DNA of 5,971 bases, from positions 1-5,971 of the forward strand of contig JAGNPF010000106.1 in assembly GCA_017989775.1 (NCBI GenBank). The letters run 5' to 3'. Made by a program: the position numbers and the translations under genes. The notes beneath the pieces were generated by a model, which was not told where the DNA came from, searched no databases, and worked only from the letters and a program-made list of their open reading frames with translations. Source of the stretch: Flavobacterium sp. (GTDB lineage Bacteria > Bacteroidota > Bacteroidia > Flavobacteriales > Flavobacteriaceae). The stretch's first letter is position 1; each line of letters opens with the position of its first letter. Shown piece after piece: positions 1-5,784 of this stretch.

Positions 1-1495
1 CATTGATAGAGCCAGTTCCAACTTGAAATCCTATTTCTTGCAAGGAACTTATGTGGGCAAAACCACTTTAATCAAAGCCTTGGCATTTGGCGGAACAGAG
101 AAAACTTATCAATCTTGGAACGGAATTGACGCCGCAACTTTAGCTGATAAAGGCAGAAAATTCAACTCGGCAGGAATGTTTACTGATGAAGCAGGAAATG
201 ATCGTTATTACGACAACGAAACCGATAATTACCAACAAGATCATTACCAATTGCATTGGAACGAGAAAGTGTCCGGAAATTGGAGCACGAATTTGGCGGT
301 TCATTATACCAAAGGAAAAGGCTATTACGAAAATTATAAAGAAGATGCGGATATGGCAGATTATAATTTGCAAGCCGTTGGAGCAATAACGACAACCGAT
401 TTGGTTCGCCAGAAATGGTTGGAAAATGACTTTTACGGAACCACGTTTTCGGCCAATTATAAAAGTGAAAAACTCGACGTGATTCTTGGCGGAGGCTGGA
501 ACAAATACGAAGGCGACCATTTTGGCAAAGTAATTTGGGCAAGATATGCCTCTAAAAGCGAATTGGGAGACCATTATTATGATGACGCCGCAACAAAAGC
601 GGACGGAAATATTTTTGTAAAAGCCAATTATCAAATCACCGAAAAAATAAGTTTGTTCGGCGATTTGCAACTTCGAAACGTGCATTACAAAGCCGATAGT
701 TGGGAAACGGGAGAGGTCAACGACAACTTCAATTTCTTCAATCCAAAGGCTGGTTTGAATTATGACATCAATGCAAAGAACAAGTTGTATTTTTCGTACG
801 CCAAAGCCAATCGGGAACCCAACAGAACCGATTATGAAAATGGAAGTCCAAGACCAGAAAAATTGAATGATTTTGAATTGGGATGGCGTTTCAAAACGGC
901 TAAAAGCCAACTAAATGTGAATGGATATTACATGCGTTACAAGGATCAACTCGTTTTGACAGGCGGTTTTGACGATGTGGGCGCGCCTATTCGTAAAAAC
1001 AGCGGTGACAGTTACAGATTGGGACTAGAAGTTGATGCCATTTTGAAACTTTCAAAAAAATGGACTATTGCACCCAATTTCACGATAAGCAGCAACAAGA
1101 ATGTCGATTTCATTTCAGATGTAAATGGGACTTTAACCAATTTAGGAAATACCAATATTGCCTATTCTCCTGAATTTATTGCGGGAAATATGTTGACTTT
1201 TGCTCCGATAACACCGTTAAGATTGAGTTTGTTGTCCAAGTTTGTAAGTGACCAATACATGAACAATATAGATGATGCCAGTGGCAAGTTGAAGGATTAT
1301 TTCGTGAATGATTTCAATGCTTCTTATGAAATTGCAACCAAATCAGTTTTTAAATCCATTGCGGTTAATCTATTGGTAAACAATATTTTTAATGTTGATT
1401 ATGTTTCCAATGGAGCCGATTATGGCGGTGGATATGTTTATTATTATCCACAAGCCGGAGCCAACTTTTTGGTTGGGCTGACGCTTACGTTTTAG
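1..1495 (+). CDS. TonB-dependent outer-membrane receptor, C-terminal barrel part (5' end outside window)
   Basis: The frame is open from base 2 with no stop and encodes 497 residues up to TAG at 1493-1495. The signal peptide, TonB box and plug domain must lie left of the window. What is visible is the outer-membrane beta-barrel: alternating amphipathic strands with aromatic girdles, separated by long loops rich in Tyr, Asp, Asn and Gly (for example DNETDNYQQDHYQLHW and GGGWNKYEGDHFGK). It ends in GLTLTF, with the terminal Phe typical of barrels handled by the BAM complex. The family imports siderophores, vitamin B12, glycans or similar ligands using energy from TonB-ExbBD. The segment resembles flavobacterial receptors usually annotated as iron or siderophore receptors, but nothing here fixes the substrate. 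TTG at 23 is not the real start. A terminator follows 31 bp after the stop. The family is confident; the ligand is unknown. Confidence 0.93.
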   Translation, partial: IDRASSNLKSYFLQGTYVGKTTLIKALAFGGTEKTYQSWNGIDAATLADKGRKFNSAGMFTDEAGNDRYYDNETDNYQQDHYQLHWNEKVSGNWSTNLAVHYTKGKGYYENYKEDADMADYNLQAVGAITTTDLVRQKWLENDFYGTTFSANYKSEKLDVILGGGWNKYEGDHFGKVIWARYASKSELGDHYYDDAATKADGNIFVKANYQITEKISLFGDLQLRNVHYKADSWETGEVNDNFNFFNPKAGLNYDINAKNKLYFSYAKANREPNRTDYENGSPRPEKLNDFELGWRFKTAKSQLNVNGYYMRYKDQLVLTGGFDDVGAPIRKNSGDSYRLGLEVDAILKLSKKWTIAPNFTISSNKNVDFISDVNGTLTNLGNTNIAYSPEFIAGNMLTFAPITPLRLSLLSKFVSDQYMNNIDDASGKLKDYFVNDFNASYEIATKSVFKSIAVNLLVNNIFNVDYVSNGADYGGGYVYYYPQAGANFLVGLTLTF

Positions 1496-1526
1496 AATTT
1501 TCGTTATATTTTGTTATACTTTGTTG

Positions 1527-1559
1527 AATCCTGATGGTTATGCTGTCAGGATTTTTTTT
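1527..1559 (+). terminator. Rho-independent terminator of the TonB receptor gene
   Basis: A perfect 8-bp stem, AATCCTGA (1527-1534) with TCAGGATT (1546-1553), encloses an 11-nt loop. It runs directly into eight T residues at 1552-1559. On the minus strand the same hairpin is followed by CAACAAAG rather than a T-run, so it should work mainly for the plus-strand receptor gene. The T-run overlaps the stop codon of the converging lipoprotein gene by two bases. Confidence 0.85.
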
Positions 1560-2010
1560 AATTGTAAACCCTCAAAATAGTTCCGTTAACTTCTACGCGA
1601 TATTGCTTTAATGGATATTGTTTACCGGCACTTTGTCCCGAGAACAAACTGTATTCCGCATTGTCGCAAGAACAAACCACGGTTGTTTTGTCGATTTTTA
1701 AAGGATCGTTGGGGTCGAGTTTTTTGAAAGCCATAGTCGAACAACTGCTAATCGCTTGATTGGGACAAGCGGCATCAAAAGCGACGTAACCACTGCCAGT
1801 ATTGAAAACAAACAGCCCTCGGCCAGCACCTTGATTGGGATAATAAATGGCATTGCTAACGTATTTGAGGTCTGAATAAGCGGGCAGATTCATGTTGATG
1901 TCTATGGTAAAAGTGTAATTGGGCAAGTAGGGATTCTTGTTGCTGACTTTGTCCGGGCTGCAGCCAAAAAACAATGCCACAAAAACCAATAAAAAGAAAT
2001 ATTTTTTCAT
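1558..2010 (-). CDS. Lipoprotein with a degenerate Rieske-like domain (cluster histidines missing)
   Basis: The product has 150 residues. The N-terminus (MKKYFFLLVFVALFFGC) is a lipoprotein signal peptide with the probable lipidated Cys at residue 17, so the protein should be anchored in the envelope. The C-terminal half reads like a Rieske [2Fe-2S] fold. It has a first loop AACPNQAISSC (80-90), a second loop VVCSCDNAEYSLFSG (111-125), then the usual PLKQYRVEVNGTILRV ending (133-148). A functional Rieske centre uses CxH and CxxH. Here the Cys positions are kept (82, 113, plus 90 and 115 matching the disulfide pair), but the histidines align with Asn84 and Asp116, so a normal cluster is unlikely. 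The role is unknown. It could be a structural or binding domain, or bind metal through its cysteines. It diverges from greA and converges on the TonB receptor gene. The ORF and lipoprotein call is confident; the fold assignment is from motif reading only. Confidence 0.8.
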   Translation of the reverse strand: MKKYFFLLVFVALFFGCSPDKVSNKNPYLPNYTFTIDINMNLPAYSDLKYVSNAIYYPNQGAGRGLFVFNTGSGYVAFDAACPNQAISSCSTMAFKKLDPNDPLKIDKTTVVCSCDNAEYSLFSGQSAGKQYPLKQYRVEVNGTILRVYN

Positions 2011-2041
2011 TATTTGAAATATATTAAAAGAATAGGAGAAA

Positions 2042-2049
2042 CAAATTTA
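2042..2049 (-). promoter_or_regulatory. Possible -7 box for the Rieske-like lipoprotein gene
   Basis: Read on the minus strand this is TAAATTTG, matching the Bacteroidetes -7 consensus TAnnTTTG. It would place the transcript start near 2036, about 26 nt before the ATG at 2010. No TTG/TTTG -33 element is visible at the usual distance and the region is very AT-rich, so the match may be fortuitous. Confidence 0.35.
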
Positions 2050-2104
2050 ATTTATTTATATTTGGAATATATATGATTAACATAAAATTGTAAATTAAAA
2101 AGAA

Positions 2105-2112
2105 TATCTTTG
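2105..2112 (+). promoter_or_regulatory. Possible -7 box for greA
   Basis: TATCTTTG matches the Bacteroidetes TAnnTTTG -7 element. The nearest upstream TTG (2088-2090) is only 14 nt away, shorter than the usual 17-23 nt, so the -33 part is weak. If used, transcription would begin near 2117-2120, exactly at the base of the hairpin at 2120-2141, leaving a leader of about 50 nt before the greA ATG. Confidence 0.45.
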
Positions 2113-2116
2113 TGAA

Positions 2117-2144
2117 AAGAAATCCCGTCCTGATGGGATTTTTT
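2117..2144 (+). terminator. Terminator-like hairpin in the greA leader (possible attenuator)
   Basis: AAATCCC (2120-2126) pairs perfectly with GGGATTT (2135-2141). A G-U pair and a U-A pair extend the stem inward to leave a CCTG loop (2129-2132). The run of six T ends at 2144. No plus-strand gene lies upstream for it to terminate; the neighbour on that side is divergent. It ends 24 nt before the greA ATG, so it sits in the greA 5' leader and could cause early termination or act as a 5' stabilising hairpin. The structure is seen in the sequence; the function is inferred. Confidence 0.6.
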
Positions 2145-2168
2145 CTATTTTATATAAATGATGAAGTT

Positions 2169-2645
2169 ATGACGAAAGTATCTTATTACACAGCCGAAGG
2201 ATTAAAAAAATTAAGGGAAGAATTAGATCAATTAAAAAACATTGAAAGACCAAAAGCTTCGCAAGCCATTGCTGAAGCCCGAGATAAAGGCGATTTGTCT
2301 GAGAATGCCGAATACGATGCCGCCAAGGAAGCACAAGGAATGTTGGAAATGAGAATTGCCAAACTGGAAGAAATACATTCCAATGCCCGATTGATTGACG
2401 AAACGCAATTGGACACGTCCAAAGTATTGGTATTGTCGAACGTGAAAATCAAGAACCAAGCCAATGGAATGGAAATGAAATACACCCTTGTTGCCGAAAG
2501 TGAAGCCGACCTTAAAACAGGTAAAATCTCCGTGACTTCGCCTATTGGTAGAGGTTTGCTTGGGAAATCCGTTGGGGAAGTAGCCGAAATAACGGTGCCA
2601 AACGGCGTCTTGAAATTTGAAATACTGGAAGTTTCCAGAGACTAA
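2169..2645 (+). CDS. greA: Transcription elongation factor GreA
   Basis: This 158-residue protein is the usual GreA length. GreA rescues backtracked RNA polymerase by entering the secondary channel and stimulating cleavage of the extruded RNA 3' end. The N-terminal coiled coil covers about residues 8-77. At its tip is the conserved GDLSENAEYDAA motif, with acidic Asp42 and Glu45 matching the catalytic Asp41/Glu44 of E. coli GreA. The C-terminal FKBP-like domain (about 82-158) carries SPIGRGLLGKSVGE and ends in LKFEILEVSRD. ATG 2169 is chosen because GreA proteins begin MxKVSYYT. The frame stays open upstream to GTG 2112, but that stretch contains the leader hairpin and has no family resemblance. 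A four-codon ORF (2158-2172) overlaps this start as ATGA. The HIT gene follows 66 bp downstream on the same strand, probably co-transcribed. Confidence 0.97.
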   Translation: MTKVSYYTAEGLKKLREELDQLKNIERPKASQAIAEARDKGDLSENAEYDAAKEAQGMLEMRIAKLEEIHSNARLIDETQLDTSKVLVLSNVKIKNQANGMEMKYTLVAESEADLKTGKISVTSPIGRGLLGKSVGEVAEITVPNGVLKFEILEVSRD

Positions 2646-2646
2646 A

Positions 2647-2710
2647 GGTTATTTGGTTAATTGTTTATTCGATTAACCGATTGACCAAATAAACAATTAA
2701 CCAATTCTAC
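2647..2710 (+). repeat. Period-8 repeat forming a long inverted repeat between greA and the HIT gene
   Basis: The greA-HIT spacer divides into eight consecutive 8-bp units: GGTTATTT, GGTTAATT, GTTTATTC, GATTAACC, GATTGACC, AAATAAAC, AATTAACC, AATTCTAC. The first three are reverse-complement versions of the later unit RATTAACC. As a result a perfect 17-bp inverted repeat forms, with arms 2653-2669 and 2688-2704 around an 18-nt loop that can itself partly pair. No T-run follows, so it is not a standard terminator. In RNA it would make a long AU-rich hairpin ending 7 nt before the HIT start codon. The last unit (AATTCTAC) is degenerate. Confidence 0.8.
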
Positions 2711-2711
2711 A

Positions 2712-3101
2712 ATGTCAAGTATTTTTACCAAAATCATCAACGGAGAAATTCCTTGCTACAAAATAGCCGAGGACGATAATTTCTTTGCTTTTTTGGATAT
2801 CAATCCAAATGCAAAGGGACATACTTTGTGCGTGCCGAAAAAAGAAATCGACCGATTTTTTGACCTCGATGACGATTTGTATCTGGGATTGATGCAGTTT
2901 TCCAAAAAAATTGCCGTGGCCTTGAAAAAAACCGTTCCTTGCGACAGAATTGGGATGACCGTCATAGGTCTCGAAGTGCCGCATGCCCACGTTCACCTGA
3001 TTCCATTGAACGAAATGGGAGAAATGACATTCAGGCATAAAGTAAGTTTGACCAAAGAAGAATTTGAAACCTTGGCCAAAAATATTCAAGCCAATTTGTA
3101 A
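2712..3101 (+). CDS. HIT-family nucleotide-binding hydrolase (Hint-like)
   Basis: The 129-residue cytoplasmic protein starts MSSIFTKIINGEIPCYKIAE, the standard opening of bacterial Hint/HIT proteins. GHTLCVPK (36-43) forms part of the nucleotide pocket. The histidine triad is PHAHVHLIPL, with His91, His93 and His95; in this family the middle one (His93) is the nucleophile that forms the nucleotidyl intermediate. The family hydrolyses purine nucleoside phosphoramidates and related AMP-linked compounds; the substrate here is not known. ATG 2712 gives the expected N-terminus. The gene lies 66 bp behind greA, separated by the period-8 inverted repeat. No promoter of its own was seen, so it probably shares the greA transcript. 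A strong terminator hairpin begins 35 bp after its stop. Confidence 0.96.
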   Translation: MSSIFTKIINGEIPCYKIAEDDNFFAFLDINPNAKGHTLCVPKKEIDRFFDLDDDLYLGLMQFSKKIAVALKKTVPCDRIGMTVIGLEVPHAHVHLIPLNEMGEMTFRHKVSLTKEEFETLAKNIQANL

Positions 3102-3136
3102 AGTTTGATGCATAAATTGGCATAATTTTCGTTTAA

Positions 3137-3168
3137 AAAAGGGAATGGGTGAAAATCCATTCCCTTTT
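3137..3168 (+). terminator. Rho-independent terminator after the HIT gene
   Basis: A perfect 12-bp stem, AAAAGGGAATGG (3137-3148) with CCATTCCCTTTT (3157-3168), closes an 8-nt loop. TTTTAATTTA continues downstream. It should end the greA-HIT transcript. It finishes only 22 bp before the next start codon, too little space for a complete promoter, so it may also lie in the leader of that gene. On the minus strand the arm ends in TTTTTTAAA, so it could terminate in both directions. Confidence 0.88.
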
Positions 3169-3190
3169 AATTTATGATGTATTCCGTAAA

Positions 3191-4363
3191 ATGAAAAATA
3201 TTTATATACTGCTTTTTTCTCTTTGCCCTATTTTAAATTTCGGTCAAGCCAATGTCGGCTACACTTTGGTCGATGCCAAAATGAATGCCATTCCCGCCAG
3301 TGCCACGGTATCTACCGACGCGATTGTCAATTACATCAACGCCAATTTCAAAACGGACAACGACAAGATTCGGGCTGCTTTTTATTGGACGGCTTCCAAC
3401 ATCAGTTATGACGTGAAGAACATGTTGAACCAAAATCCCGTTGAAACTTCCCAGGAAAAAATCACCAATACCCTAAAAACCAGAAAAGGAGTTTGCATCG
3501 ATTATGCCGAGGTTTTTAATGAACTCACGAAAAAAATCGGATTGGAATCTTGCATAATCGACGGTTACACGAAGCAAAACGGAAAAGTGGCCACTTTGGC
3601 CCATGCCTGGACAGCCGCAAAAATGGAGGGGAAGTGGTATGTTTTTGACCCAACTTGGGGTTCGGGTTACGTGGACAAGGACAAGTTTTCAAAAAAATTG
3701 AACAATCATTATTTCAAAGCCGAACCAAGCAAAATAATAGCTTCGCATATTCCATTTGATTATTTATGGCAATTTTTGAATTATCCCATTACCAACGCCG
3801 AGTTTTATGAAGGAAAAATTCAAATCAACAAGACCAAGAAATACTTCGATTTTGAAAAAGAGATTGTACAGCATAACAGTTTAAATCCCATCGATCAATT
3901 GTTTGCTTCCGCCGAAAGAATAGAAAAAAACGGTTTGAAAAATGCCTTGATTGTGGAGTATTATCAAGTAAAAAAGAAGCAATTGACCTATTTGCGACAA
4001 AACGCAAACATCGAAAAATTGAATGCCGTCGTGGCCGAAATGAACGAGGCGGTTGTTTTGTTGAATGATTTTATTTCATACAGGAACAACAAGTTCAAGC
4101 CCACTTTTCCAGATGAGGAAATCAACAACATGATTCAAAAACCGAGGGAAAAACTAATCAAATGTCGGGATGAAGTTTACAAAGTGGGTTCAACCGGGAC
4201 TGAAAACGCATCCAATATGGCTTCGATTAAAAAATCAATTGAAGCCAATTTGGCCATAGCCGAAGAACATGCCCTGTTCGTGAAAAATTATTTGAGCAAG
4301 TCCAAACTCGTGAGAAAAACGATGTTTTCGAAAGTGTCTTGGTTTGGAATTCCACTAAATTAG
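3191..4363 (+). CDS. Secreted transglutaminase-like (papain-fold) protein
   Basis: The product has 390 residues. The N-terminus MKNIYILLFSLCPILNFGQ is a signal peptide, with likely cleavage near FGQ-A, so the protein enters the periplasm or beyond. Residues about 40-160 form a transglutaminase-like domain. The Cys-His-Asp triad is visible as KGVCIDYAEVF (Cys102), LAHAWTAAKM (His138) and WYVFDPTWGSGY (Asp153). Such bacterial domains usually act as proteases or amidases rather than crosslinking enzymes; the substrate is unknown. After a short NHYFKAEP/YPITNAEFYEGK segment typical of the extracellular branch, residues about 220-390 are Lys/Glu/Asn-rich, probably helical, and match no family I recognise. 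ATG 3191 is chosen because it begins the signal peptide. The frame extends back to GTG 3149, but that lies inside the preceding terminator loop. Its stop overlaps the converging kinase gene by four bases. Confidence 0.92.
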   Translation: MKNIYILLFSLCPILNFGQANVGYTLVDAKMNAIPASATVSTDAIVNYINANFKTDNDKIRAAFYWTASNISYDVKNMLNQNPVETSQEKITNTLKTRKGVCIDYAEVFNELTKKIGLESCIIDGYTKQNGKVATLAHAWTAAKMEGKWYVFDPTWGSGYVDKDKFSKKLNNHYFKAEPSKIIASHIPFDYLWQFLNYPITNAEFYEGKIQINKTKKYFDFEKEIVQHNSLNPIDQLFASAERIEKNGLKNALIVEYYQVKKKQLTYLRQNANIEKLNAVVAEMNEAVVLLNDFISYRNNKFKPTFPDEEINNMIQKPREKLIKCRDEVYKVGSTGTENASNMASIKKSIEANLAIAEEHALFVKNYLSKSKLVRKTMFSKVSWFGIPLN

Positions 4364-5508
4364 GAGACTTTCTTGAAAATCACCTGCATCGTCGTTCCTT
4401 TGCCAATCTCGGAATTCAGCACTTTTATGGTTCCTTTGTGGTATTCTTCGACAATTCTTTTGGTCAGCGAAAGTCCCAATCCCCAACCTCGTTTTTTGGT
4501 GGTAAATCCCGGCTCGAAGACGCTTTTGAATTGGCTTTTGGGAATCCCGTTGCCCGTGTCCGAAACATTTATTTTGACCAAATCGCCATCCTGGATTACT
4601 TGCAAAGCCAATTTCCCTCTTCCTTTCATTGCGTCGATGGCGTTTTTTACCAAGTTTTCTATCGTCCAACTGTGCAAAGTGGGATTCATCAAAACCATGA
4701 TGGGTTCTTTGGGCGCATTAAAAGAAAATTCCACTTGTTTGGAGAATCGCGATTGCAAATAGTCACATGATTTTTGGGTTTCCTCGATAATGTCCTTGTT
4801 TTCCAACTTGGGTTCCGACCCAATTTTCGAAAAACGTTCCGTGATGGTTTGTAGTCGGTCGATGTCTTTTTCGATTTCGACAATCGTGGTTTCTTCCACA
4901 TTATCGGCTTTCAGGATTTCGACCCAACCAATCAATGACGACAGTGGCGTGCCTATCTGGTGTGCCGTTTCCTTTGCCATTCCCGCCCAAAGTTTGTTTT
5001 GGGTCGCCATTTTGGTGCTTCGGTAAAAGTTATAAACCAAGCCCGCAAACAGTACAATTATGAGCAGCAGGGCAATGGGGTAATACTTTAGTTTGTTCAG
5101 CAAAGCCGAATCGCCGTAATACAAATATTGAAATTTTCCCGGCACATATTCAATCACGATGGGGTCGTTTTCTCTTTTTAAACCAGACAAGAAGTCTTTG
5201 GCTTTTTCCTTGTTTTTGACAATTTCCTCGTCGATATTCCTCGTATTTATGATGGAGTCATTCTCGGTGAGTATAATTGGAATGGAAGTATTGTTGCTGA
5301 AAATTTGAAGAGGAAGTTCCAAATCGGTATTTTCACCGGCGTTGATAAGAGTCTTGTGGGCATTGGCCCAAAGATTCATTTTCAACCGTTCTTCATTTTT
5401 AAAAATTTGGAAAAATGTGTAGGTATTCCAAAGAATCAACGAAATGATTAAAAAAGAGGCGAAAATGATGACCCAACGAGTCGTGTTTCTACTTTTGGAA
5501 AACTGCAT
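4360..5508 (-). CDS. Membrane sensor histidine kinase (HisKA + HATPase_c)
   Basis: The product has 382 residues. The first membrane helix spans about 12-33 and the second about 143-161, enclosing a periplasmic sensor region of roughly 105 residues that I do not recognise. There is no clear HAMP domain: the H-box begins about 20 residues after the second helix. The phospho-acceptor is His183 in KETAHQIGTPLSSLIGW, the HQ[IL]GTP variant common in Bacteroidetes kinases. The ATPase domain shows the N-box ENLVKNAIDAM (Asn285/Asn289), G1 box DTGNGIP (317-323), F-box FEPGFTTK (331-338) and G2 box GWGLGLSL (341-348). All catalytic boxes are intact. No response regulator is adjacent in the window, so its partner is unknown. 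The start is preceded by an A-rich stretch (rc CACAAAAAACAATTT). A partial match to the -7 consensus (TAATTTCG, 5543-5536) is too weak to call. The stop overlaps the transglutaminase-like gene. Confidence 0.96.
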   Translation of the reverse strand: MQFSKSRNTTRWVIIFASFLIISLILWNTYTFFQIFKNEERLKMNLWANAHKTLINAGENTDLELPLQIFSNNTSIPIILTENDSIINTRNIDEEIVKNKEKAKDFLSGLKRENDPIVIEYVPGKFQYLYYGDSALLNKLKYYPIALLLIIVLFAGLVYNFYRSTKMATQNKLWAGMAKETAHQIGTPLSSLIGWVEILKADNVEETTIVEIEKDIDRLQTITERFSKIGSEPKLENKDIIEETQKSCDYLQSRFSKQVEFSFNAPKEPIMVLMNPTLHSWTIENLVKNAIDAMKGRGKLALQVIQDGDLVKINVSDTGNGIPKSQFKSVFEPGFTTKKRGWGLGLSLTKRIVEEYHKGTIKVLNSEIGKGTTMQVIFKKVS

Positions 5509-5651
5509 AAATTGTTTTTTGTGGCATAAATATAACGAAATTATCCGGTTCTTGTTTTTACACTTTGATAAGCTCCAAATATTTATGATTTTGATGGGGT
5601 AAAAATGCTTTTTTGTCCAATGCTTTTTTTGAAATTAGACCTTGATAATTG

Positions 5652-5683
5652 TTTGTCTGATAATGAAGAAAATGATATATTTG
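5652..5683 (+). promoter_or_regulatory. Bacteroidetes-type promoter for the DUF3127 gene
   Basis: TTTG (-33 element, 5652-5655) is separated by 20 bp from TATATTTG (5676-5683), a full match to the TAnnTTTG -7 consensus. Transcription should begin around 5688-5690, about 95 nt before the ATG at 5785. This is the best promoter match in the window. Confidence 0.7.
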
Positions 5684-5718
5684 TAAACCAAAATTTATTG
5701 AAAAGGAAGTTTTTGTCC

Positions 5719-5736
5719 CAATGAGTTTGCTCGTTG
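5719..5736 (+). other. Small hairpin in the DUF3127 leader
   Basis: CAATGAG (5719-5725) pairs with CTCGTTG (5730-5736), including one G-U pair, around a TTTG tetraloop. No T-run follows, so it is not a terminator. It lies about 30 nt into the predicted leader and could affect mRNA stability; it may also be chance. Confidence 0.35.
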
Positions 5737-5784
5737 TCAGTAAAATAGAACCGAATAACAGCAATATAAATAAATAAAATTAAG

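Larger units (their letters stand above)
5509..5784. other. Divergent intergenic region between the kinase and DUF3127 genes
   Basis: This 276-bp AT-rich spacer is bounded by two divergent start codons. It holds the DUF3127 promoter (5652-5683), the roughly 95-nt leader of that gene with a small hairpin (5719-5736), and a short direct repeat AATGCTTTTTT (5604-5614 and 5619-5629). Open frames of 68 and 88 codons exist on the minus strand but lack recognisable motifs. Both run through the plus-strand promoter, and the longer one also runs into the DUF3127 coding region. I see no supported gene here. Confidence 0.7.

Noticed and set aside
140..910. Long open frame of 256 codons on the minus strand
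   Set aside because: It lies wholly antisense to the well-supported TonB receptor barrel, and its translation is low-complexity Ile/Phe/Val-rich sequence with no motif. It is a frame shadow.
1501..1530. Three imperfect 10-bp units (TCGTTATATT, TTGTTATACT, TTGTTGAATC) before the receptor terminator
   Set aside because: The units are short, degenerate and AT-rich, running into the terminator stem. This is likely chance.
2128..2136. 9-mer TCCTGATGG shared by the receptor terminator (1529-1537) and the greA leader hairpin
   Set aside because: It occupies different parts of the two hairpins (stem plus loop versus mainly loop), so common origin or function is not supported.
2112..2168. Upstream GTG start giving a 177-residue GreA
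   Set aside because: The extra 19 residues are encoded by the leader hairpin and an AT-rich stretch, while the protein from ATG 2169 already has the normal GreA N-terminus and length.
3149..3190. Upstream GTG start for the transglutaminase-like protein
   Set aside because: The GTG is inside the terminator loop, and the extension would bury the signal peptide that begins at ATG 3191.
4339..4770. Plus-strand open frame of 143 codons
   Set aside because: It is antisense to the conserved ATPase domain of the kinase and resembles no protein. It is a frame shadow.
5604..5629. Direct repeat AATGCTTTTTT, two copies 15 bp apart
   Set aside because: It is mostly a T-run in AT-rich intergenic DNA. 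Two copies are not enough to call an element.
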